Source: Mytilinidion resinicola
Taxonomy: Eukaryota > Ascomycota > Dothideomycetes > Mytilinidiales > Mytilinidiaceae
DNA length: 64,000 bases
Assembly (NCBI RefSeq): GCF_010093595.1
Contig: NW_022985453.1
Coordinates: 1,140,897-1,204,896 of the forward strand
Reading direction: 5' to 3'
In this document: in pieces, positions 23,046 to 34,092 of the stretch
Layout of the letters: every line of letters starts with the position of its first letter
Numbering within the stretch: position 1 is the stretch's first letter
Made by a program: the position numbers and the translations under genes
Notes under the pieces: model-generated
Seen by the model: the letters and a program-made list of their open reading frames with translations, nothing else
What the model was told of the DNA's origin: nothing
Database searches by the model: none

Positions 23046-25208
23046 GCTCAACGAGAAAGGGGTCTTTGAGTAGATGATATGAATGTAGCTCAGCTCGATG
23101 TGACTTGATCACAGTCTCCAGAAGTGAGACTGTCGTGGAAATTGTAGCAAGAGAAAGCTTCCAGACTGCTGGCTGAACCTAAGCGCCTCGGACTGATAGA
23201 TGAATATGCAAGCTGGTCTTGAATATGGCTAGTGCTTTTTCTGTCTGTTGTACTTGTATGCTCTGGAGCTTCACCTGGATCAGGCCACCCATCTGCCTTT
23301 TTGATTGATTGCATGCACATGCATGACGATATCTAGGAAGACCAACGCAGTGCTCTCACGGCTGCAAACAAGAAAGCACAGATTGAGGCACCGTCCGCAC
23401 TAGCTCCCTTTGCGCCTTCGATGCCTGCACAGGTATGTACTTCGATACTTCGACACTTTCCCTGCGATAACTGGCATTCCGAGGTATGTAATTGATGACT
23501 GTGCATCAGATTCAAAGACCCCCTCATACAGGTGAGCGGCAACTTGGCATCAAGCCACATCCATAGAGCTAGCGCTAGACTAGGCCCGTCCCGCGTCCGC
23601 TGAGCGACAATCAGAGGGGAAGCGGATCAAGAGAAGGCATGTAGCCAAAAGCTGTTATATTGATAAAGGTGAGGAAGCTAGCTATTAAGCGGAAGGAGGA
23701 AAGATAACTAACTAGTTAGTTACACAAGGTGCTGAGTAAGCCTGCTAGGAGGTAGAGAGGAAGGGGCCAAGGACCCCCTTTCAATCCGCGCTAGTGGAAC
23801 ATCGGGGATTCCGCCTCCAGATCTGGATGCTGTCAACCTCGATACGTTCTAGCGGATCGCTTGCACGTTGTTTCCCCCGTCTTTTGCTCTTTTGCTCTTT
23901 TGCTGCCCTGGACCTGACCGAGCCACGAGGCTCCAGAGCCGCGTTCTTGTGGCGTCTGCGGCGGGGTCTGCTATGGTTATTGCACGTCGAGGACTGGGCC
24001 CGAAGATGATTGCAAGGTGATGAGGCAATGCCTGCGGGGCGTGCAGCAATGGGAGGATACTACGAACCAGGATGGGAAGACTTATTGCAAGGGGAAGTGT
24101 ATAAGGGAGGCTCCGGGCCCCGCGTAGTCAGGCTAGGACGTTGGTATTGCTACAAATTAATGTCTTCCGAATTAAAGTCGGCACTGCTATTGTAGGGCTC
24201 GAACCCTTTTCAACTTACATTTACTCTTCAATGTCCTTCTATTTGAGGGTTTTTCTGTATTAATATTAACATCCTCCCTAACGAACAGGATATCAGCGCA
24301 GCGATGGATTTAAGCATCACGTGATGCGAGAATCCGCCCTCTGCAAAGCCGCCTTCTTTCTCCGGCATTTCTGACCGTCATCCATCTAGCTTCCATGGCA
24401 CGAACAAACGCCGCACCCAACCACACACATCCGCTAATGGCACTGTGTATTCCAACGCCATTGTTCACTTTAGAAAGAAGAACTCAAATACGCGGGGACG
24501 CGGTGATGAGTCTCGAATCGACGAAACTGGTCGGCCGATACCCTGCTGAAGCATGGTTGATGAGAAGAGTCCTGTCGCGCATCCGCATAGATTCAGCGTG
24601 TGCTCCTCTTAAGAATCCTTGCCGGCCCAAGTTATGACGCGCATCTTTTCCGGAGTTGAAGTCAGGTGCGCGTGCCGCTATTCCAGTCAAGCGAGAACAG
24701 GACTGGGTCCAGAGAGCCCGATCATCTTCAACAACTCCCAGGTCAAACCAAATCCTAGCGCTTGTCTACGAAGGGGGATCCAATATGCACTTGACGACCT
24801 CTAAAGCATGTCTCAATTGTTCCCATGGGGCTGCGAGACGTGTCCTCACGTTCACGGCTACGCCAGCCACCAACGGGCTCTCTATGCGTTGAGGAATACA
24901 GATTCATGAGGGCTACCGTTCTCTTTTCTTTGCTCCATGTTCAATCGTTTGGACGTGGTGTAGAGGATCTGAATTGGTTGATCTCGGAAAATAGGTGATG
25001 AAGTTACTATTGGAAGCTACTCATTCTGGTCATGCTGGTGTTACCTTTAACCGTCCCTCGTCTCCTCCATCATCACCACCTGGCCTGCTGGGCACTCCCG
25101 CATCACTCATCGTCATATCCTCGGCATCCCGCAAATCTTCCCCTGAAAGGCGCTGCTGCAATGCGAATACGGTGCCTTTTGATACGTTCCAACGCCATTT
25201 GTTACCTT
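23046..25208. other. 2.2 kb without supported genes; possible LTR fragment
   Basis: Holds the candidate LTR listed next and otherwise only short frames. The stretch 24300-25208 would include the 3' flank of the transporter gene at its right end. Confidence 0.4.
23653..24271. mobile_element. Possible solo LTR or retroelement fragment
   Basis: The segment begins TGTTATATTGATAA and ends TTAATATTAACA, so its ends are imperfect inverted repeats of the TGTTA...TAACA kind typical of LTRs. Purine-rich runs follow the left end. The 5-bp flanks (AAAGC and TCCTC) do not match, so no target duplication supports it. Confidence 0.3.
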
Positions 25209-27478
25209 CTATGACTTCTCCTCTACATGCACCGCCTCTACCACGACTTCTGACGGCGTCGAAGTGCCCGAGTCATCGCGTTTTTGCTTTCCAGCTATAA
25301 TCTTCAGTATCGCCCAGATTTGGACGGCCCCTCCGTCGATAAGAGGGAGGAAGTTAGCAATGATCAAAGCCACCCATAGCCAGAGGAGGGCAACGACGAC
25401 CCAGGCCGTGAAAAGTCCCTTGGACATAATGGTTTTCAAGCCGTACATTGGCAATGGCCATAGCAAGACCTGACCGACAAACGTTGCAGCACCCCATAAC
25501 GCTGCATTCCTCGACGCGCGTTTCATGTACCGCACTCGCTCAAGCGAAAAGTACTCTTCCCGGTTGAACTTTCGGCCGATCGAGTGCTCCGACTGCACTC
25601 GTCCTATTGTCAAGAACGTGTCCCAGTCAAAGTTCTGTGGCCGCCATAAAGATATCGCCAACGTGATCGGAAGAGGGACGAAGAACGACGTCAAGCATCC
25701 ATACATACACGGCAACGTTTTCCCAGTCGATGTGATGGTGATCTCACTGTACATTTCGAACGCCGTTCCGAACCAGACGGCGAAGCCGCAGAGCATGCCG
25801 ATGATGGGCGAGATGATTGCGGCTACTTTGCTCTGGCCTCTCCAGAGAAGAGTGAAGCACGTCGGGAACGTTCCTGGGCTATACCAGTCTCAGCAATCCT
25901 TCATCAAATGGACGCTTCTCGACAGAAGAGCTGCTTCTTACCAAACGACAATTCCAAGCATGTAGATCGTCCAGTTCAAGTCCACGTCACCCTTATGCAA
26001 GGCGGTTGCGAACGAGGAGATGAAGATCGAGCACCCCACGACTCCGATATGCGACCACCTGATCAATTGCTTGTCGGTAGGGCTCTTGTTGATGTAGGTT
26101 CCATATACATCAAAAGATATGATCGAGCTGACCGCAATGAGCTGCGCTGAAGCAACACTGGTGCAGGCCATGAACAATATTAGCAGGATAGCCGCAGCGC
26201 CACCTTTTCCGGCTACTGCAGAAGCCGTATATGGCAGAACCAGGCCACCTGCGGATAATCAGTCAGATGTATCACAAATTTACTTCAATGTGCACGTACC
26301 GGAGACCGCCTGTGTCATCAGCCTCGGCCATGTGGGAAAGGCTGGCGTCTGCTCCAAAGCGAGTGCACCTGGATGTGTGTTAGTACTCTACTTGCGATCC
26401 CACTTCCACTCGCGTGAAGAAGCTCACCAAGGCCCACGATCGTCCCAAAAGCAAACGGAATGACGAAGTAGGCGTTTCCACCCAAGATATATCCAGGAAC
26501 AGCAGCCGCGACATCGGCCGAGAACCCTTTCTGCCAAAATCCCGTGTCCATAATCACGATGCCGAAATTCGTGGTAATGTGGATGATGCAGGAGAATAAC
26601 GACTCTTTGCTCGTCATTGATAAGTACGAGCCGTGGTAATTGCATTCCACAGGTCCGGATGCCGAAAGCTTAAGAATGGCGTCGTAAAGTGCAGAGATAT
26701 TCCCGATCTCGTTCATGACAATTATCTTGATCGTAAACCAGACCAGCACGATCATGATGAAGGTATGGATGTAATCGGTCAGGAACGTGGCACGAAGACC
26801 TCCCCAATATGTGTACACTACCACACCAAGCGGTAGCAAGTACGTGGAGGCGATAATGTCCACGCCGGTCAACGAGGACACTGCCGTTGAGGCACCAACA
26901 AGCATCGAGGTGAAGTTGAAGATGTTGTTCAGCAGAGCAAGGGTGATCCAGACTATGTGCGCAATGTTTCTGTACTGGACTTTGATGATCTCGAGTAGAG
27001 TATGGGCATTTGGCGCCTTCAGTTTGGCTTGTATTGCAAGAAACGCAAAGAAGCAGATCGTGGTGCTCTGGCCGTTGGCCCACTAGACGGGAAGCGCAAT
27101 CCCGTAGCGATATGTGAGATACGGTGCTCTCAGAAGAGCGGAGGTGAAAGTCCAGGAAGAGATGACTGCTGAGGCCGTCAAGCCAGTTCCCACGCTCCGA
27201 TTGGCAACCATGAATCTGGTGAAGGAAATCGTCAGCCTTTCATCGCCATGGCAAAGATTGGGATAGCCTTACGTCTCAGTCGACTTGTTATCCTCTCCGA
27301 AGGCATTTTTCAGGGCCCGAGTAACGAAGATCATACCTGAGTGTCATCAGCATATTCGAAAATCACAGTGTCAGTGGTATCGACAAGACAACATAACAAT
27401 TGCAAAAGCGACACCTAGGCCAACAACGACACCGTACCCCGCGCCCTGGGAGAGCGGTGGTTGAAGAACTTCACTCAT
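25209..27478 (-). pseudogene. DUR3-like: DUR3-type urea/solute:sodium symporter with one in-frame TAG
   Basis: Six exons (27385-27478, 27273-27336, 26428-27215, 26300-26368, 25942-26248, 25209-25878) keep phase throughout and give 663 sense codons plus a stop, the normal length for fungal Dur3. Many hydrophobic helices are evident. Family signatures include FMVANRSVGTG, LKAPNAHTLLEII, GTIVGLGALALE and SVASAQLIAVSSI. Dur3 imports urea and polyamines at the plasma membrane. The single defect is TAG at 27083-27085 (codon 97), between GIALPV and WANGQ; relatives have aromatic residues here, and TGG to TAG is one RIP-type change. No alternative splice removes it cleanly. The 97-codon product would hold only the first helices. 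A sequencing error is the alternative. Confidence 0.8.
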
Positions 27479-28325
27479 ACTTCGTAGTTCAACTGTGGTG
27501 TAACGATGAACACGAGGTTTCGATGCAAGACACTCGCTATCAGTCATTTGGGTTTGCTTTATAGATCATCGCTCATGCATATGTCTCCCACTCTTCGAAG
27601 CCCTCGAGCTGATGCCGGCCGGCCGGTTGACGTGCTGGGCTGCCTTTCCTGCAGGTGTCAGGGAGCTGTCAAACTTTTGAAATTCCTAGGAAGCAGTCTA
27701 CCGATGCCCCGTTGTTGCCAGAACCCAATCACAAGCACGAAAGGTACCACGTCAATTTCTTTGGGTCACTTTTCATTAGAAATTATTTCTATCTGCTGGG
27801 TCCGCTGGATTGAATCAGGCTCAAAGATGGTAGGCGAAGCGGGCCCAATACCACGTTCAGCGAAGTCGACAAGTGACGTCCTTTTAGCATCGAAATTGCG
27901 ATTCCCCTCCTCGATTACGACATAGTCCAAGACCCGTCCATGAATTTCTGTGAGCGATAGCCTCTTGTTTTCCTTAGACAAGCAGCTATTCGGGCCGTTC
28001 TTTTCACCAAAAATTTCGATACCTTCAGGTCTTATCAAGGTCTTATCATATTTCACCGGGAATAACAGCAGCTAAGCCCAGACTATCTCGGAAATACGGG
28101 AGAAAGCATGTCGTTTCGTAAGGGAGGTCCACAGTGGCGTGCTGTGCAATAGCATTTTCATAAGGCTGATCCGCAGTTGCGTGGTTGGCAATCAGAAACA
28201 CGAGTCATGCACAGACAATACCATATTCGGACTTCGTATGGTATGTTTACATCTCCCACAGTATTCAAAGCAAGAAAAGATCGGCTCGAGCTAGGTCGTT
28301 AAACAGTTGGGTATTCCTTTTCACA
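27479..28325. other. Divergent intergenic region between transporter and monooxygenase
   Basis: This 847-bp region separates two divergent starts, so it should hold both promoters. A 96-codon minus-strand frame at 27766-28056 (contains SLTEIHGRVLDYVVIEEGN) is not recognised. It could be a gene remnant but has no supporting context. Confidence 0.4.
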
Positions 28326-29941
28326 ATGGGAGACATCAACGGCTTCGGAGACCCGCAACCTCGGAAGAAATGGATCTTGAACGCTTTTTCTATGAGCAGC
28401 TCCGGCCACGTAGCTTCTGGTACATAATATACGCGCTCTTTACAGCATTCAGAGAACTGATAGCCTTAATTTTCAGGACTATGGAGACATCCACGCAATC
28501 GCACCCATGAATACAAGAACATTCAGTACTGGATCGACCTCGCCAAAATCCTCGATGGGAACTTCCACGGCCTCTTTCTCGCAGATATGCTAGGCGTTTA
28601 TGATGTCTACAAAGTACCTGGGAATTTGAAGCCCGCGCTTCCCGGCGCTGCTCGGTTCCCGATATCAGATCCCTCGTGAGATCTCCCATTGCTTCCACTC
28701 GAGACAAATCTATGCTGATCATGACCAAGCCTTCCGATTGCCGCAATGGCAGCGGTGACGAAGTCACTCTCCTCCGGAATAACCGCGTCTACGACATATG
28801 AGAACCCGTTCCTCCTCGCCCGGCGGTACTCGACGCTCGACTATCTGACAAATGGCCGCGTTGCTTGGAATGTAGTAACTAGTTACCTTGAAAGTGCTGC
28901 GAAGAATCTAGGCCTAGAAACGCAAATTAGTCATGATGAACGCTATGCTATCGCTGAAGAATACATGGAAGTTGTGTACAAGCTCTTGGAGAGTTCTTGG
29001 CGAACTGATGCAGTAGTCCTTGACAAGGAGAAAAGGGAGTACACCGATCCTGACCGCGTCCGAAGAATAAATCACAAAGGGTAAGCATTCATCTATGGGC
29101 TCATAGCTTCCCCTGTCGTGCACCCTCATCGCACATGATCGTCCCGTTGACTCCTCCCAGCAAGTACTTCAGCGTTGCCGGCCCCCGCCTCATCGAGCCC
29201 TCCCGCCAACGCACCCCCTTCATCTTCCAAGCAGGCGCTAGCAAAGCTGGTAAATCTTTCGCCATCAAACATGCTAAAGCCATGTTCCTCCCCGGCATGG
29301 AAGTCGCGGCCGTCAAGAAGCAAGTCCAAGAAATCCGCGCCGAGGCGATCCAGCTCGGCCGCGACGCCAACTCTATCAAATTCATCCCCGGCATCCTCGT
29401 TATCGTGGATGAAACTGATGACCTTGCGCAGAAGAAGTATGAAGAGTATTTGAGCTACGCCAACCTAAAGGGTTCCCTTGCGCTTTTTGGTGGCTGGACC
29501 GGTACGGATCTCGGCAAACATGGCGATGATGAGGACTTTAAGTTCAGCGACAATGGCGGTATACGCTCTATTATCTCGTCCTAGTCCGCTACCGTCCCCG
29601 ACGGCGAAAACATCAAGTAGACTAAGAAGCGAGTCGCTACTGAACTTGCGCTCGGAGAGCCTCAAGCAAAAGTGATTAAGAGCTCGAAGACTGTAGCGGA
29701 TATCCTGGAGCGCTGGATTAAGGAGGCGGGTGTAGATGGGTTTAATCTCTCGTATGCGGTCAATCTGGGAGACTTTGAGGCCATTGTGAAGTGGTTGATT
29801 CCGGAGTTGAAGACAAGGGGTGTCTTTTGGGATCCGGTGAGGGCGGAGGGGATGTCGATGAGAGAGAATTACTTGGACGATGGGTTGGGACCGAGGTTGA
29901 GAGCAGATCATCCAGGGTCGAAGTTTAAGTGGGATAATTGA
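28326..29941 (+). pseudogene. NtaA/SnaA-type FMN-dependent monooxygenase with two in-frame TAGs
   Basis: Four exons (28326-28419, 28477-28675, 28730-29080, 29161-29941) total 475 codons, normal for this bacterial-luciferase-fold family (nitrilotriacetate or sulfur/nitrogen heterocycle monooxygenases; reduced FMN comes from a partner reductase). Recognisable blocks are ILNAFSMSSSGH, HEYKNIQYWIDLAKIL, TASTTYENPFLLARR, TNGRVAWNVVTSYLESAA, FQAGASKAGKSFA and FGGWTGTDL. TAG at 29582-29584 follows RSIISS and TAG at 29618-29620 follows GENIK. Relatives typically have Trp at both (SSWSATVP, KWTKKR), so each is TGG to TAG. The frame stays open for 107 codons after the second, so decay is recent. An unusual CAAG acceptor ends intron 2. 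Confidence 0.8.
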
Positions 29942-30693
29942 GAATTGAGGATTCTTGCTGTGAAATTTCTTCGGAATGGTAATAGTAAAGTGGTGCCAGC
30001 CTCTTCGGTACGTATCGTGAGCGTATCTCCCACATCGTGATCCACTCAATTTCACCGTCGGAAGGTCTCGTTCACTGCAATATTGGGTAGACTCTTTGGT
30101 CGTTCTCCGCAAATATCTTCGTATTATCGTAGTAGTAGCCATGCCATCGTGCTGAGCGCTTCCCGCCTATTTCTCGTCTTCTTGCTCAAGGGCTTTCTTC
30201 GACAGAGAATGTCTTTCTTTGTGGGCGTAAATTTGAAGCTGCAGCAATCTTGTCAGCGCGTACTCTGCACATCTCCGCAAGGTAGCAGTCGTTGGATTAT
30301 ACTGCTATTACGCGAAGATTTTTTGAGATTTCTACACGAAACATTCCTTTACTAAGCATCCTTCAAAGCGACAAGTCAAGCTTCAAAGCGACGTGAGAAG
30401 AGCTTCGGACCAAAAGGGACCTCCACAGCACGTGACCTTCGGAGAAGAATGGTCATTAGCGAGCCAGGGCCAACACAAACTCTACACGAACGTCGAAATT
30501 ACCATAGCAAATACTCCGGGTGTCTTTGAACATTGGATGGAGTTCAAGCCCCGCATGACGCGAGTCGATGGTCCATGAGGTGATTGCTGTGCCACGCAGT
30601 CGGATATCATTCTTATACGTTTGTTTTGGCAGGTATTTTAGACGAGGGCGACGGTGAGACTGAAACTCGGCTAACTGTCTTCGAATCCTAAAC
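29942..30693. other. Intergenic, promoter side of the POT transporter
   Basis: No gene seen. A short direct repeat (CTTCAAAGCGAC) occurs twice at 30361-30393. Confidence 0.4.
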
Positions 30694-32588
30694 ATGGCTG
30701 CCGATACGAAGGTCCCTGCTACACGGTAAGCTACCTATGTCTTGCTCTTACCACGTGATCATCAGCTGACGGCTTGTTGCAAGGGGTACGACATCACATC
30801 TAGTCGGCGATGCAAAGGATGCCGACATTCATATTCTGAACCCTCTGGAATCGTCCATGTCTGTAGATGGAGATGAAGGGGCGCAGACCGTCGATGGTGA
30901 CGAGCCTACCCTCTACGAGAAGCGCACCTTGCGCCGCGTTGGAGAGAAACTGCCTAAAGCTGCCTACATTGTCGCGGTTGTAGAGCTGTGCGAGCGCTTC
31001 TCCTACTATGGTGCCCAAGGTCTTTTCCAGAATTATATAACGAAGAAGAGTGGACTAGGAAAGGGGCGCACGACTGCTACTGCTCTGACCATCTTCTTCA
31101 CTTTCTTCTCGTACTGTATGTTACCCGTCGTACGGAGGGATGGCGACGCTGACAAGTCAAAGTAACTCCGATCCTTGGTGCCATCTTAGCAGACCAGTAC
31201 TTTGGTAGATACAAGACGATTCTTGGATTTGCTGTTGTGTATACGATCGGCTTGCTGATACTCTGGGTCACTGCACTCCCTGTGGCTCTTGAACACGGGG
31301 CTGGCTTCGGAGGATTCATCGCCGCCATCATCACCATCGCACTTGGAACGGGAGGGATCAAATCTAACGTCGCGCCGTTGATCGCCGACCAGTACCACCG
31401 AAAGACGATGGCAATCAAAACTCTTGCGAAGACCGGCGAGCGGGTGATTATCGACCCAGCTATCACATACCATCGAATCTATCTCGTGTACTACGGATGC
31501 ATCGAACTTGGATCCCTGTCTATCATTGGAACCCCTTTCATGGAGAAGGACTACGGGCATTGGGCGCCGTTCCTTCTGACCTTTTGCATGTTTGTTGGTA
31601 TGTTTCCCTTTTTCGTTTAGCGTTTTTCTCCATTGACTAAACTGGGACAGTGGGTATCACCATCCTCATCCTGGGCCGCCGATACTACACCGTCCGCCCC
31701 CCACAAGGGTCTATTATACAAACCGCTTTCAAAGCAGTCGGCCTCATGATCCTCGGCCGCTCTCTCGACGCCCCCAAACCCTCCGTCCGTGCCATTAAAG
31801 GGAAAACAACTCGAGTGCCCTGGGACGACCACTTTGTCGAGGAGCTCAAACGCACCCTTAACGCGTGCAAAGTCTTCGCCTTCTTCCCCATCATCTGGGT
31901 CTGCTTCACCCAAATGTCGTCCAATCTCGTTGCACAAGCCGGACAAATGGACGGACATGGACTGCCGAACGACTTCATGCAGAGTCTGGAGCGCATCGTG
32001 ATTCTTCTTTTCTTGCCGCTGCTTGATCAAGTCATCATGCCCCTTCTGCGGAAGAGGAGGATCCTGTTTCGGCCAATTGCGCGGATCACGACCGGATTCT
32101 ACTGCATTGGTCTTGGAGTCGCGTACGCAGCTATCGTACAGCATCTCATCTACAACGCGGGCCCTTGCTGGAAGCACCCACTGGCTTGCAAAGCCGCAAA
32201 AGCAGGAGGCCACAGCGCTGACCCGTTGCCGAATCATGTCCACATGGCCATCCAGACGCCGCTCTACGTATTCTTTGGCTTTGCGTCTATCTTCCTCAAC
32301 GTTACTGGCCCTGAGTATGCGTACACCAAGTCGCCGCCGTCGCTCAAGAGCTTCATTCAGAGCCTGTATCTCCTGACCGTTGCGTTCGGAGCGGCGCTTG
32401 CCGAGGCATTGGTGTCTGTTAGTAGTGATCCGAAGATTATTTGGATGTATGTGGGAATTGCGGTTTCTGTCTTTGTTATCGGGACGGTGATGTATCTCTA
32501 TTTGGGGTATTTGGATAGAGAGGAGGATAAGTGGAATGACTTGGATAGGCAGGAGGCGGTGATTACACGGGAGAAGAAGAGCGGTTGA
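30694..32588 (+). CDS. PTR2: Proton-coupled oligopeptide transporter (POT/PTR2)
   Basis: Four exons (30694-30725, 30784-31115, 31163-31597, 31651-32588) encode 578 residues, and all junctions keep phase. The POT signature ELCERFSYYGAQG lies near residue 80. TPILGAILADQYFGRYK (cytoplasmic loop 2-3), GTGGIKSNVAPLIADQY, WVCFTQMSSNLVAQAGQM and NVTGPEYAY follow, with about 12 hydrophobic helices. Such proteins import di- and tripeptides with protons at the plasma membrane. The intracellular loop after helix 6 (GRSLDAPKPSVRAIKGK) is typical of the fungal branch. No lesion is seen, in contrast to the two broken genes upstream. The intron starting at 31116 was placed by reading SY-LTPILGAI; its neighbour bases allow no better choice. 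Confidence 0.9.
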
Positions 32589-33108
32589 TAACGTGGGTGC
32601 TCATGGAACGGAGGAGGCACCGCCGTAACATTTGGGTAGGAAAACTCCTCCTTATTGAGGAGCTATGTCTTCGCCTTTCTCTATGGCTTTAACTATTTTC
32701 AGCCTCCCTTGGATGTGGCTTCCATCCTCTCTCTACGCACATATACAAGATTTCATTACCAAGGAAAGCAGAAATGACCGTCACTTCCCACATGTGACAT
32801 GGCCGCGCCACATGGCCTAGAAAATGGGGATCCATAGAAACCTTGGAAGTTAGCATGGCCCTAGCGCAGTGTGGCTCACACACATCCATCACCGATCGCC
32901 AAGGTAACGAAGAGTTACTGCGAGGCTTTAGAGAGGCGAACCACTATATTTAACATCTTCAATGCTTCATCTTGGTATGCATTTGACAGTCACTAGGCTT
33001 CCCCAATCTCGGTGGCGAGTAGCTCCTAGTGAGGACGAACGACGTGACTAGTCGAGCCGAGCGAATTTGATGGCGTAATTCATTAGAATTGTGAATGAGC
33101 ATTATCTA
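32589..33108. other. Intergenic between POT gene and TIR element
   Basis: No supported gene. It ends with the left target duplication ATTATCTA (33101-33108). Confidence 0.45.
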
Positions 33109-33223
33109 GGGGACCAGTAAATACACACCCCCTAGACTCTTGGCGCTTCACTGCCTTCCTATTGGCTCGGAGGGCCGCCCCGGAGCCTCCGATTCGCTCG
33201 CTTAACTTGCCCACTAATTCCGA

Positions 33224-33628
33224 ATGCTCTCTCCAAATGCGGCCTTGATTACAATCAACTACATCCTCTTCCTCTCCCTCTACAATATAGCAGCGCATAT
33301 AGCAGCGCCTACGGCTGCACCTGCAGCTAAGAAGCGTGGCCGGTCGCCTGGTGCAAAGGATAAGGTACCACGGAAAAAGGCACGAGCTCAGAGGCAAGAT
33401 AGCGCTCAGCCTCAACCTCAAGTGGAACAAGAGGATGACCGTGCAGGCATCCTACAACAGATTGCAGCTCTACAAGCACGTCTAGGAGGCTCTCAGCGTC
33501 TAACAGGTGTCGCTGTAGGCATAGCGGAGTTATCAAGCCGACCGGAGAGCCGTAGGAACGTTCTGGGTCCTGCAGAGTATGACTATGAGGATGAGGCTGA
33601 GGCGTATGTGGATCAGCACGAAGAGTAG
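33224..33628 (+). CDS. Small ORF inside the TIR element, function unknown
   Basis: This 134-residue frame has a hydrophobic N-terminus (INYILFLSLYNIAAHIAA), a basic AT-hook-like stretch (KKRGRSPGAKDKVPRKK), a Gln-rich stretch and an acidic tail (YDYEDEAEAYVDQHEE). It resembles neither a transposase nor any domain I know. It may be the relic of a captured or truncated element gene. It could also be fortuitous, since the element is GC-rich here. Confidence 0.35.
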   Translation: MLSPNAALITINYILFLSLYNIAAHIAAPTAAPAAKKRGRSPGAKDKVPRKKARAQRQDSAQPQPQVEQEDDRAGILQQIAALQARLGGSQRLTGVAVGIAELSSRPESRRNVLGPAEYDYEDEAEAYVDQHEE

Positions 33629-33772
33629 ATGCAGGCGGCGATGGAAGAAGACCAGGCTCGATGCAAAGGAGCCGTAATAAGGTGAGGTTTTGACAGGTTT
33701 AGCATGCTGTTAGGCACGTAGGCACTTCTAGAATAGAATTCTATTCTATACTTATACATAGACTTAGACTAC

Positions 33773-33840
33773 GTGAGCTTGTATGTGAGCTCGTACGTGA
33801 GCTTATACGTAAGCTCGTACGTGAGCTCATGCGTGAGGCT
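33773..33840. repeat. 12-bp tandem repeat in the TIR element
   Basis: About five and a half copies of GTGAGCTCGTAC with single-base variants. Inverted versions (AAGCTCACGTAC) appear at 33915-33926, so the region could fold into a hairpin. Confidence 0.7.
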
Positions 33841-34092
33841 ATGTAAAATGGGCATGGCTATACAGCCCCTCCATTTTGCAGCTCATCCTTTCCGATTTGT
33901 GCAGCCTTATATACAAGCTCACGTACGGCCTCACATATAGCATCACGTGCAGAGAGACGTAAGGGCGAATGCCCGGAGGAAGCTCCGCGCTGCTCCGAGC
34001 CAATAGGAAGGCAGTAAAGCGCCAAGAGTATATACCAAAAAAGGGGTGTGCGGCCACGGAAAAGGGGGTGTGTATTTACTGGTCTCCATTAT

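Larger units (their letters stand above)
33109..34087. mobile_element. Non-autonomous TIR DNA transposon, 979 bp, 8-bp target duplication
   Basis: The left end starts GGGGACCAGTAAATACAC and the right end, read in reverse complement, starts GGAGACCAGTAAATACAC. Similarity continues for about 100 bp, past CTCTTGGCGCTTxACTGCC and CCTATTGGCTCGGAG, with roughly 30 extra bases in the right arm. Both sides are flanked by ATTATCTA (33101-33108 and 34088-34095), an 8-bp target duplication as made by hAT-type transposases. No transposase is encoded. Inside are one 134-codon frame, a 12-bp tandem repeat and an 18-bp palindrome at 33731-33748 around GAATTC. The insertion is at the stop codon of the ligase gene. 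Confidence 0.85.

Noticed and set aside
24197..24208. GGGTTCGAGCCC on the minus strand, like a tRNA B-box
   Set aside because: No matching A-box, D-arm or acceptor stem could be folded around it, so no tRNA is called.
28676..28729. TGA after SDPS in the monooxygenase as a third lesion
   Set aside because: A GTGAGA donor, CTGAT branch and CAAG acceptor remove it and restore the family sequence, so it is an intron.
713..29941. Reassigned TAG codon or programmed read-through as explanation of the many in-frame TAGs
   Set aside because: Normal genes here end at TAG (AMP ligase, oxidoreductase), and many broken copies also have frameshifts or other stops, so mutation is simpler.
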